NCBI GenBank assembly: GCA_945831585.1
Contig: CAMACY010000011.1
Coordinates: 1-39,009, forward strand
Origin: an uncultured bacterium
GTDB lineage: Bacteria > Verrucomicrobiota > Verrucomicrobiia > Verrucomicrobiales > Akkermansiaceae
Direction: 5' to 3'
DNA: 39,009 bases
The stretch's first letter is position 1. Each line of letters begins with the position of its first letter. The notes beneath the pieces were generated by a model, which saw only the letters and a program-made list of their open reading frames with translations, was not told the DNA's origin and made no database searches. The translations under genes and the position numbers were made by a program. Positions 7,938 to 15,300 of the stretch are shown here, one piece after another.

Positions 7938-9104
7938 TTAGTGCTTCTTGCAGAACTCCTCCAAGCGGTCGAGCCCCTCCTTGAGCACATCGAGCGAGGT
8001 GCAGTAGGAGATGCGGATGCCGTTGTCGTAGCCGAACGCAATGCCGGGGACAGCAGCTACCTTGTAGCGGTCGAGCAGCTGATTGCAGAGCTCGAGGGAG
8101 GGGATCCCCAGCTCCGTGGTGTCGATGAAGAAGTAGAACGCTCCCTGCGGCTCGACAACCTTGATTTTGGGCATGGCGCACAGGCGCTGGTAGACATACT
8201 GACGGCGGAAGTCGTACTCCTCGCGCAGGTCGGCGATGAAGGACTGGTCGCCCGTCAGCGCCTCGATGGCGCCGTATTGGGCAAAGGTGGTGGTGTTGGA
8301 CGCGGTGTGATCCTGGATGAGTTTGATGGACTTGGCAATGGGCTCGGGCGCTGCGGAATAGCCGAGGCGCCAGCCCGTCATGGCGTAGCCCTTGGAGAAG
8401 CCGTTGATGGTGATGGTCAGGTCGTAAATCTCCTTGGACAGCGAGGCCATGGACACCATCTTGGTGTCGCCGTAGGTCAGATATTCGTAAATCTCATCGG
8501 CCATGATGATGATGTCCTCCCCGACCGCCACCTCGCCGATGGCGCGCAGCTCCTCTTCGGTGTAGACGGCACCCGTGGGGTTGTGCGGGGTGGTGATGAT
8601 GATCATCTTGGTGCGGGGGGTCATGTACTCCTCGAACTGCTCGGCGGTGATCTTCCAGCCGTTCTCCGCCGTGGTGGGCACGATGACGGGCACGCCGCCG
8701 CAGAGCCGCACCATGCTGGGGTAGCTCACCCAGTAGGGGGCGGGGATGATGACTTCATCGCCCTCGTTGAGGACGGCGCGCATGGCCTCGTACTCTGCGG
8801 GCTTGGCGCCGGAGGTTACGCAAATCTGGTTGATGTTGTACTCCAGCCCGTTATCGCGCTTGAGCTTGTCGCAAATCGCCTGGCGCAGAGCCGGCAGACC
8901 GACGGAGGGGGTGTACTTGGTCTGCCCCTCGTTGAGCGCCTTGATGGCAGCTTGTTTGATGTTGTCGGGCGTGTCTTTGTCGGGCTCGCCGCCGGCAAGG
9001 CCGAAAACCTGCTCGCCGCGCGCCTTCATCTCCTTGGCCTTGTTGGTGACAGCCAGCGTCAGAGAGGGGGTCAGGGCAGCAACATAATCAGAAATCAGTT
9101 CCAT
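7938..9104 (-). CDS. Class I pyridoxal-phosphate aminotransferase, aspartate aminotransferase type
   Basis: 388 residues, normal for the aspartate aminotransferase Ib subgroup. It is cytoplasmic and transfers amino groups between aspartate (or related amino acids) and 2-oxoglutarate. Visible motifs: YTPSVGLPALR for substrate positioning, PYWVSYP, TTPHNPTGAVY with the PLP-contacting Asn, ADEIYEYL with the Asp/Tyr contacts, the PLP lysine in NGFSKGYAMTGWRLGY, and a C-terminal RISYCTS with the carboxylate-binding Arg. The usual SGGKQAL of the phosphate-binding turn reads SGAKPAE. It has its own promoter 74 bases upstream and a terminator hairpin, so it is probably monocistronic. Exact substrate specificity cannot be told from sequence. 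Confidence 0.9.
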   Translation of the reverse strand: MELISDYVAALTPSLTLAVTNKAKEMKARGEQVFGLAGGEPDKDTPDNIKQAAIKALNEGQTKYTPSVGLPALRQAICDKLKRDNGLEYNINQICVTSGAKPAEYEAMRAVLNEGDEVIIPAPYWVSYPSMVRLCGGVPVIVPTTAENGWKITAEQFEEYMTPRTKMIIITTPHNPTGAVYTEEELRAIGEVAVGEDIIIMADEIYEYLTYGDTKMVSMASLSKEIYDLTITINGFSKGYAMTGWRLGYSAAPEPIAKSIKLIQDHTASNTTTFAQYGAIEALTGDQSFIADLREEYDFRRQYVYQRLCAMPKIKVVEPQGAFYFFIDTTELGIPSLELCNQLLDRYKVAAVPGIAFGYDNGIRISYCTSLDVLKEGLDRLEEFCKKH

Positions 9105-9178
9105 GGCAGGGGTGCGTTCGTCGTAAAAGTTCAGGTGGGCGCGGCTGCGGAGCTCATGCCCGCAGCGCAGCGGCCACG

Positions 9179-9207
9179 ATACTAGCTCCTTTGCCCTGGG
9201 GAATCAA
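9179..9207 (-). promoter_or_regulatory. Promoter of the aminotransferase gene
   Basis: Minus strand TTGATT (9207-9202), 17-base spacer, TAGTAT (9184-9179). The leader is long for this window: 74 bases between -10 and ATG, with a short CTGCGG/CCGCAG inverted repeat. No known riboswitch recognised. Confidence 0.5.
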
Positions 9208-9327
9208 GGATAATATGCGCCAGCTCCGCGGCTTTTTGCTAGCGAGCTTGGTCGGCTCTTTGCCTGTTGGTGCGGTGTGAAGACGCGAGTACAGGTGCAC
9301 AAGAGCACACGGGGGGAGGGCTGGTGC

Positions 9328-9363
9328 AAAAAAATGAGCATGGCGAGCCGAGACTCTGCCATG
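9328..9363 (-). terminator. Distal terminator of the tRNA unit
   Basis: On the minus strand a 9-bp stem (9363-9358 and 9356-9354 with 9347-9339, one bulged A) is followed by CTCA and seven T (complement of 9334-9328). This is the best U-tract in the window. Between here and the aminotransferase promoter (9208-9327) I see no gene. Confidence 0.7.
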
Positions 9364-9378
9364 CCTTGTGATATACGA

Positions 9379-9403
9379 AGAGAGCGCCTGTTGGGCGCTC
9401 TCT
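9379..9403 (-). terminator. Proximal hairpin after tRNA-Lys
   Basis: Perfect 10-bp stem AGAGAGCGCC/GGCGCTCTCT (9379-9388 with 9394-9403), 5-base loop, 4 bases past the last tRNA. The U-tract is poor, so it may be a 3' processing or stability hairpin rather than the main terminator. Confidence 0.5.
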
Positions 9404-9407
9404 GTGA

Positions 9408-9480
9408 TACCCCCGCGCGGGCTCGAACCGCGGACAAATTGATTAAGAGTCAACTGCTCTACCAACTGAGCTACGGAGGC
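9408..9480 (-). tRNA. tRNA-Lys (anticodon CTT), second copy
   Basis: 73 nt. Cloverleaf readable on the minus strand: acceptor GCCTCCG with CGGGGGT, D-arm AGCTCAGTTGGTAGAGC, anticodon loop CTCTTAA (anticodon CTT), T-arm with GGTTCGAGCC, discriminator A. The 3' CCA is not encoded. It is identical over its length to the copy at 9518-9590. Confidence 0.95.
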
Positions 9481-9517
9481 TTTTCTGTGTTCGCACACGC
9501 ACCTGCTGACAGACTGG

Positions 9518-9590
9518 TACCCCCGCGCGGGCTCGAACCGCGGACAAATTGATTAAGAGTCAACTGCTCTACCAACTGAGCTACGGAGGC
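9518..9590 (-). tRNA. tRNA-Lys (anticodon CTT), first copy
   Basis: 73 nt, identical to the tRNA at 9408-9480 and separated from it by 37 bases of unrelated spacer. Anticodon CTT decodes AAG, the lysine codon favoured in GC-rich genomes. CCA is not encoded. Confidence 0.95.
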
Positions 9591-9649
9591 ACTGTGTCTG
9601 TCAGCACGCTCCCGAACCCTCCCTTGAGAGTCCCTCTCCCCGAAGGGAG

Positions 9650-9721
9650 AGCCGCTGGTCAGATTTGAACTGACGACCCACGCATTACGAATGCGTTGCT
9701 CTACCACTGAGCTACAGCGGC
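9650..9721 (-). tRNA. tRNA-Thr (anticodon CGT)
   Basis: 72 nt. Acceptor GCCGCTG pairs with CAGCGGC. Anticodon stem ACGCA/TGCGT encloses loop TTCGTAA (anticodon CGT, reading ACG). T-arm has AGTTCAAATCT; discriminator T; no encoded CCA. It is the first gene of the tRNA-Thr, tRNA-Lys, tRNA-Lys transcript. Confidence 0.95.
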
Positions 9722-9737
9722 GAAAGTGTGCGGGCGG

Positions 9738-9766
9738 ATTAAATCACATTCGTCCGCCTCATGCAA
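9738..9766 (-). promoter_or_regulatory. Promoter of the tRNA unit
   Basis: Minus strand TTGCAT (9766-9761), 17-base spacer, TTTAAT (9743-9738), 16 bases before the tRNA-Thr 5' end. From 9767 to the pdxA stop I see no gene. Confidence 0.5.
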
Positions 9767-9869
9767 GCAAAATTTCGCAGTTTGAACCCATTTTTTCCAT
9801 TTTCGGTGCGGGACCCCGTCGAGCGCGACGTGGGGAGGGGCCGGGGGGCTTCGGCACGACGCGCCTGTT

Positions 9870-10745
9870 TCACGAGTGCTTGCCGATGCTGCGGCGCGCC
9901 AGTTCAAAGGCGCGGAGGGTGCTGGCCGGGTTGGCTAGCCCCTTGCCTGCGATGTCGAAGGCGGTGCCATGGTCGGGGCTGACGCGCAGTCTCGGCAGGC
10001 CGATGGTGGCGTTGACCCCGCTGTTGAAGTCCAGCAGCTTGAGGGGGATGAGCGCCTGGTCGTGGTAAGGGGCGAGCACGGCATCGTAGCGCCCCGCGGC
10101 GGCTTCGCGGTAGACGACATCGGGGACGCAGGGCCCGTGGACGCTCGCCCAAGGCAGAGCTGCGCGCAGCTGCGCGACGGCGGGAGCGAGGATGCGGCTC
10201 TCCTCATCGCCGAAGGCGCCGTTCTCGCCGTTGTGGGGGTTGAGCCCGGCGACGGCCAGGCGCGGCTGAGGGGTGCCTGTGCGGCGCTTGAACTCAGCCA
10301 GCAGGCAGCCCACGCGCACGAGCTCGCTCACGCTCAGTCGCTGTGGGACGTCGGCCAGAGCGACGTGGGTCGTGGCGAGGGCAACGGTCAGGTGTTCCCC
10401 CGTCAGGCACATGGCGAAGTTGCGCACCCCGAGCCGTGCAGCAAAGAACTCCGTTTGCCCCGGGTAGGGAAAACCGAGGCGATGCAGGGCTTCTTTGCAG
10501 ACGGGCGCGGTGACGACGGCGTCGATGCTCCCCGTACGCAGGGCTTCGGCGGCGAGTTCGAGGTGTTCAAGGGCGGCGCGTGCCGTGGCCGTGGTCGGCT
10601 GCCCCGGCACGACATCGATGCGGCTGCCGATGAGGCGGTACTCCGCATCCGCCGGGACGCGCTCCAGCGCTTTGGCGATGATTTCGGGGCCGATGCCGGC
10701 TTGGTCGCCGAGGGTGTAGCCGATGACGGGGCGCTGCGTGCTCAT
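9870..10745 (-). CDS. pdxA: 4-hydroxythreonine-4-phosphate dehydrogenase (PdxA family)
   Basis: 291 residues, shorter than the usual ~325-340. PdxA oxidises 4-phosphohydroxy-L-threonine in the DXP-dependent route to pyridoxal phosphate. Visible: GDQAGIGPEI near the N-terminus (usual GDPAGIGPE), TAPVCKEAL, GLNPHNGENG, and the three metal-ligand histidine contexts THVAL, PYHDQAL and SPDHGTAFD. The missing length lies between the N-terminal motif and TAPVCKE, where family members have about 35 more residues; the active-site pieces remain. The ATG overlaps the TGA of the upstream small gene (ATGA), so the two are translationally coupled. PLP made by this pathway is the cofactor of the GlyA and aminotransferase proteins encoded nearby. 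Confidence 0.9.
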   Translation of the reverse strand: MSTQRPVIGYTLGDQAGIGPEIIAKALERVPADAEYRLIGSRIDVVPGQPTTATARAALEHLELAAEALRTGSIDAVVTAPVCKEALHRLGFPYPGQTEFFAARLGVRNFAMCLTGEHLTVALATTHVALADVPQRLSVSELVRVGCLLAEFKRRTGTPQPRLAVAGLNPHNGENGAFGDEESRILAPAVAQLRAALPWASVHGPCVPDVVYREAAAGRYDAVLAPYHDQALIPLKLLDFNSGVNATIGLPRLRVSPDHGTAFDIAGKGLANPASTLRAFELARRSIGKHS

Positions 10746-10990
10746 GGCTCGACCTCCTCGGCGGTGTCATCGTCGCGCAGTTGTGGGGTGCTGATGTGCG
10801 GCGCCTCGACCGCTCGCTTGGGCGGTGCCGCGATGGGGGGGCGGTAGGAGCGCTGGGTGTTGATGTAGATGGCGTTGGTGTCTCGCGGCTCGAAGCGGGC
10901 TTCCTGATTGACGGAGGCGTGGTAGATGACGGTGCCGATCAGCGCCAGAATCACCGGAACAAGCAGCAGGCTCCCCAAGCAGGTTTTCAT
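10742..10990 (-). CDS. Small single-pass membrane protein upstream of pdxA
   Basis: 82 residues, not recognised. Residues ~4-27 are a strongly hydrophobic segment (membrane anchor or uncleaved signal). The remainder is hydrophilic, with prolines at 51-57 and an acidic C-terminus ending DDDTAEEVEP. Support for its being real: a good promoter ends 6 bases before its ATG, its stop overlaps the pdxA start as ATGA, and the protein has a sensible membrane-then-soluble layout. It is probably the first gene of the pdxA transcript. No function can be inferred from the sequence. Confidence 0.7.
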   Translation of the reverse strand: MKTCLGSLLLVPVILALIGTVIYHASVNQEARFEPRDTNAIYINTQRSYRPPIAAPPKRAVEAPHISTPQLRDDDTAEEVEP

Positions 10991-10996
10991 GCCCCC

Positions 10997-11025
10997 ATTC
11001 TACCCGTGGCATGGGGCTATGGCAA
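10997..11025 (-). promoter_or_regulatory. Promoter of the small ORF-pdxA unit
   Basis: Minus strand TTGCCA (11025-11020), 17-base spacer, TAGAAT (11002-10997), then 6 bases to the ATG at 10990. Leaderless mRNA predicted. Confidence 0.6.
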
Positions 11026-11043
11026 GCCGCATGTCGCAGGCTC

Positions 11044-11072
11044 TTGACTTTCGCCTTCCTTTTTGATATGCA
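11044..11072 (+). promoter_or_regulatory. Promoter of the serpin gene
   Basis: TTGACT (11044-11049), 17-base spacer, TATGCA (11067-11072), 7 bases before the ATG at 11080. An AGGAG at 11072-11076 could be a Shine-Dalgarno for the ATG at 11083, but it falls where the transcript would not yet have begun. Confidence 0.45.
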
Positions 11073-11079
11073 GGAGAGG

Positions 11080-12273
11080 ATGATGTTGCGTTCGATGACT
11101 TCTCTTGTCAGGTTGCTGTTTTGCGGCACTTTGCTGTGTGCCTGCGTGGTGCCTGCTGAAACAAGCCCGGAGGCTGAGCCTCGTCTGTCGATGCCGGAGG
11201 CGGGCGTGCGGAGTGATGCGTTGGCCGTGCAGATTTTTGCCGATTTGGCGCAGCATGAGTCCGGCAATGTGGTGTTTTCTCCGGCCTCGCTGGAGAAGGT
11301 GTTGTGCTTGCTGCGGCAGGGGGCTCGGGGCGCGACTCGCGCGGCCTTCGATGCCCTGCCCATGGGGCGCGAGGGGGTGCGCTCGGCCATGCAGGTTCGC
11401 TCGGCCGATGCGCTGTTTGCGGATGAGTCCCTGGAGCTGCAGATGCGCGGCGGGCAGGTGATGCGGGTGGCCTTTGCCGAGCGTCCTGAGGAGGCGGTGA
11501 GCACCGTCAATACGTGGTGCAAGGAGCAGACGGAGGGGCGTATCCCCACGGTGCTCAGCCGTGCGGATGTGTCGGCGGATACGGTGTTGATAGCGGCGAA
11601 TGCCGTCTACCTCCGCGAGCAATGGCTGCACCCCTTTGAGCCCGAGGAGACGCAACCGGGCGTACCCTTTGCCTTGCCCGGCGGCGGAACGGCCGAGGTG
11701 GAGATGATGAGCTGCTGCGATGTGTTTCGGTATGCCGAGGGCGCGGATTGGCAGGCGGTGGCTTTGTTTTACCGTACGGATGGGCGCGAGGGCGAGCCGG
11801 GTTGCTTTATTGGCATCCTGCCCAGGGGCGAGGCGCGCTCTTTTGCACAAAAGATGACAGCGAACCGATTTTCGGCGATTCGCGCGGCGCTGGCGGCGGC
11901 TCCCCCGCAGCGCATCTTAGTGGAGCTGCCCAAAATGCGCGTGCAGACGCCGAGCTTTTCATTGCGGCGCTCGCTGGGTGCGGCGGGTTTGCAGGTGGCG
12001 TTTGCTCCCGGGGCAGATTTTTCGGGTATCGGTCGCTCGCCTCGGGGAGAACTGTGCCTGTCGGATGTGTTGCAGCGTTGCATGGCGGAGCTGTCGGAGC
12101 AGGAGACGGTGGCGGCAGCGGTGACGGTAGCGACCATCAAGTGCTGCGCTATCATCCCGGAGCCACCGTTGCGTTTGCGCTTCGATCGTCCGTTCATTTG
12201 GGCCATCGGTGACCTGACAACGGAGGCGCCGCCGTACTTCCTCGGTTTGTTTGAGCGCCCGGAGGCTGAATAG
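11080..12273 (+). CDS. Serpin-family protease inhibitor, secreted or lipid-anchored
   Basis: 397 residues. The N-terminus is a signal peptide ending LLCAC, a possible lipobox. The body follows the serpin fold: NVVFSPASLEKVLCLL in the helix A/B region, an NAVYLREQW segment matching the family NAIYFKG.W, the hinge of the reactive-centre loop as EQETVAAAVTVAT, and the C-terminal signature FDRPFIWAI followed by YFLGLFERPE. The small alanine-rich hinge residues are those of inhibitory serpins, so it may trap serine or cysteine proteases by conformational change. Two adjacent cysteines follow the hinge, in or near the scissile region. Start chosen at the first of two adjacent ATGs, next to the promoter. 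It is divergent from the pdxA unit. Confidence 0.88.
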   Translation: MMLRSMTSLVRLLFCGTLLCACVVPAETSPEAEPRLSMPEAGVRSDALAVQIFADLAQHESGNVVFSPASLEKVLCLLRQGARGATRAAFDALPMGREGVRSAMQVRSADALFADESLELQMRGGQVMRVAFAERPEEAVSTVNTWCKEQTEGRIPTVLSRADVSADTVLIAANAVYLREQWLHPFEPEETQPGVPFALPGGGTAEVEMMSCCDVFRYAEGADWQAVALFYRTDGREGEPGCFIGILPRGEARSFAQKMTANRFSAIRAALAAAPPQRILVELPKMRVQTPSFSLRRSLGAAGLQVAFAPGADFSGIGRSPRGELCLSDVLQRCMAELSEQETVAAAVTVATIKCCAIIPEPPLRLRFDRPFIWAIGDLTTEAPPYFLGLFERPEAE

Positions 12274-12392
12274 CAGGCGCTTCTGTCGACGGTGCGTGAG
12301 CACGAGCGTGCGTGCGCGGGACGGCGTCTGTATGCGGCGATTTTCGTCTCGGCAGGGAGCTCAGCTGGGGGGGCGTTGCGCTGTGCGGTCGT
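12274..12392. other. Convergent intergenic region, nothing recognised
   Basis: 119 bases between the serpin and TerB/FHA/ABC genes. Only short inverted repeats are visible (such as GCACG/CGTGC); no convincing terminator. Confidence 0.4.
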
Positions 12393-15300
12393 TTATTTCC
12401 CCCGGGCAATGCGCCGGAGCTGCCAGCCGGCCAGCAGGACGGGGATAAGCCCCATGCCGAAGAGGTAGAGGGCATTGCGCAGGATGGTGGAGACGGAACC
12501 CGCATCGGTCTCTTGGTCAATGTCGGCAAAAGGCCGCGCCTGACGGGGGGAGAGGTAGAAGCCGCGCCGTTCGTCCTTGCGGTCATCCTTGCGCGCGGTT
12601 TTGACCCCTTCGCGCAGGGTGGCCAGTTTGCGGTTGGAGAAGTAGAACTCGGCGGGTTGATCGGTGGGGGTGGCTTGGCGCGTGTCTTGCTTTTCCAAAA
12701 TCTCCTCGAGCAGCTTTTCATCGTGGCGGAGGGCGGCTTTGCGCGCGAGTCGCAGGATGTCCTCCGCTTCTTCATGGTTGGCGGCCAGCCCGTTGAAGGC
12801 CAGCGCGGCGCGGTTGAGGAAGCGCAGTTCCTCGTCGGAGTCGCGACTTTCCTTGAGTGCCTCGCGCCGTTCATTGACGCGGTCATTTTCCAGATCCCAC
12901 AGGTTTTGGCTGGTTTGCAGCACGAAAATCATCTCGAAGGCGTAGCGCAGGGGGCAGAACTCGGCGATGAGGGGGACGGGTTTGCTGGAGATGTTGTGGG
13001 TGGCTTCGTCCTGGTAGGCGACGCGGTGGCGCATGTTGGAAAGCGGTTTATCCAAGGCGGCGGGGATGAGCCCGTCGGGGATGCGCGGGGTAAATTCGTT
13101 CATCTCCTCGAAGCGGACGAGAGCCCCGGCCAGTAGGATCTGCGGGACAAGCAGCAGCGGGACGATGTTGAGCGCCGTGCGCTCCGAGCGCGCAAAGGCC
13201 GAGACCATCAGCGAGAGGGAGATGCCGATGAAGGCCGTGAGCAGCATGACCCCGAAGTGCAGCCAGAACATGTGGTGGATGCCCAGGATGGCGTTGCCGA
13301 CCAGGAGGTAGAAGGCGCATTGGATGCCCGCAATGCCGGTGAGTACAAAGGTTTTGGCCAGCAGGTAGCCCGTGGTGAAGATGCGGTAGTTGCTCTCGCG
13401 GCGCAGCAACGGGCGGTCGCGCAGGATTTCGCAGGCCGAGTCCGTCAGCCCGAAGAACATGGCCAGCACGAGCGAGAGGAAGAGGTATTCGCTGATGTGG
13501 AGCGATTTGTAAAAGGTGTAGGGGCCGTCCCCGGCAGCGCGCAGGGTGCCGGCGATGAGCAGCGCGAGCACCGGACCCTCGAGCAGCATGGCGTAGAGCC
13601 CCATGCGGCTGCGGACGCGGGCGAGGAAGGTGCGCAGCACCCAGAGGCGCAGGAGGCGCCAGTGCTCGATGAAGCTGCGGCGCGGCATGTTTGGGATATT
13701 GCCGGCGGAGGGCTTTTGCGCTTGTCCTGCTGCTGCGCCGCCGTTCTTCGGCTGTGCCGGTTGCTGTTCCGACAAGGTGTTGGCGTAGAGCTGCGATTTC
13801 TCGAAGCGCGCCTGCCACATGTCGGGGCTGGCGGCGCTTTTCTGGCCGACGCGGCGGAAGGGCGCTTCGAGCACTTCGAAGACATAGTCGGCTCCCCCGG
13901 CGGCAATGGCTTCGCGGGTGACGTGCAGGTGCAGGCGCGAGGCGGCTTCGCGGAAGTAGGCGCGCATTTCCTCCGGACTGCCCCAAAAGGCCATGCGTCC
14001 GTGGGCATCGAGCACCATGACCTTCTGAAAGCGGTTGAGGAGGCTCTGCGCCGGGCGGTGCAGGGTGCAGATGACGATGCGCCCTCGGGACATTTTTTCG
14101 AGGGTTTCGATGACGCGTTCGGCATCGCGCGAGGAGAGCCCGCTGATGGGTTCGTCGATGAGGAAGACCTCGGCAGTGCCGGTGAGATCCAGCCCCAGAT
14201 TGAGGCGGGTGCGCTCGCCGTCGGAGATGGTGCGCTCGCCTGCGCGTCCGACGTGGCGATTGGCCAGGCGGCCGATGCCGACGAAGCTTAGCACGGTGAG
14301 CACGCGGCGCATGCGGTCGGCATGGCTTAGGCGGGGGCGGCGGGCGATGGAGGCCTGGTAGATGTGCTCGCCTACGGTCATCACCTCGTCGAGGATGTCC
14401 TCGCGGGGGATAAAGGCCACATGGCGGCGCAGGTTCTCGGCAGCGGGGGTCATGAGCTCCCCGTTGTAGCGGATGCTGCCGAAGGAGGCTTCGGTGTGCC
14501 CGGCCAGCATGGAAAGCAGCGTGCTCTTGCCCGAGCCGCTGGGGCCGAGGATGCAGGCCATTTCCCCGCGCCTGAGGTTGAACACGATGTTGTCGACCAC
14601 GCGTCGGGCGCGCACATAGTCTTTGGTCAGACCGCGCACCTGTAGATCAGTGATGGTGCAGGATTCTTCTTCCAGCACGCCGGAGGAGAAGCGGCAGCGC
14701 AGGAATTGCACGGGGCTGAGCCCGATGAGGTCGCCGTCGCTCAGCTCCATCTCGCCGCGGACGGGTTGGTCGCCTACGGTGAGGGTGTGCGAGGAGCCTT
14801 CCAGCACGCGGATGGTGCCGCTGCCGTTGTCGCGCGAGTAGGTGACTTCAAACACGGCTCCCGGGGCGAGTCCCGGGGTGAGCATGAGGGCGCCCGGGCG
14901 ATTCATGGCGGGCAGGTTGGTGACGAGCACGCGGCGGGTGGCCGGGTCAAGCTGGAAATTGCGCCCTGTGGTGTCGCTGTCGGAGAGGGAGGCGAAGGTA
15001 TAGGGGCCTTGCTCGCGGACGGTGAAGGGGGTGTAGTAGTCGGTGCAGACGGTATCTCCGGCGCGCATGGAAACACTGTCGAGGATGAAGCGTGCATCTT
15101 GTCGCAGGACTTCGATTTCGACGTGGATGCCGAATTTGACGCGTGCCACGCTGTTGAGCTGGCGTTGGCGCGTCAGGGTGATGTGGTCTCCCTCCATCTG
15201 CAGGTAGCCGATGAGTTTGGTGCCGGTCGAGCGTATTTGCAGGAAGCGCAGAATGAGGTTTTCGGAAAAGCGGCAGCTTTTCAGCTCGACGGCTTGTCCG

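Noticed and set aside
6498..9185. Long plus-strand frames opposite DUF1015 and the aminotransferase
   Set aside because: Antisense shadows with no domain-like content; recognised proteins on the minus strand explain the region.
9154..9707. Small reading frames across the tRNA cluster
   Set aside because: They translate the tRNA genes; the cloverleaf structures account for the sequence, and the repeated peptide segment is just the two tRNA-Lys copies.
9811..9835. Inverted repeat CCCCGTCG/CGACGTGGGG downstream of pdxA as a terminator
   Set aside because: It has a bulge and, on the pdxA strand, is followed by an A-rich rather than U-rich stretch, so it does not fit an intrinsic terminator.
11072..11079. 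AGGAG as a Shine-Dalgarno deciding the serpin start
   Set aside because: It lies between the -10 box and the expected transcription start, so it is unlikely to be in the mRNA; kept only as an alternative for the ATG at 11083.
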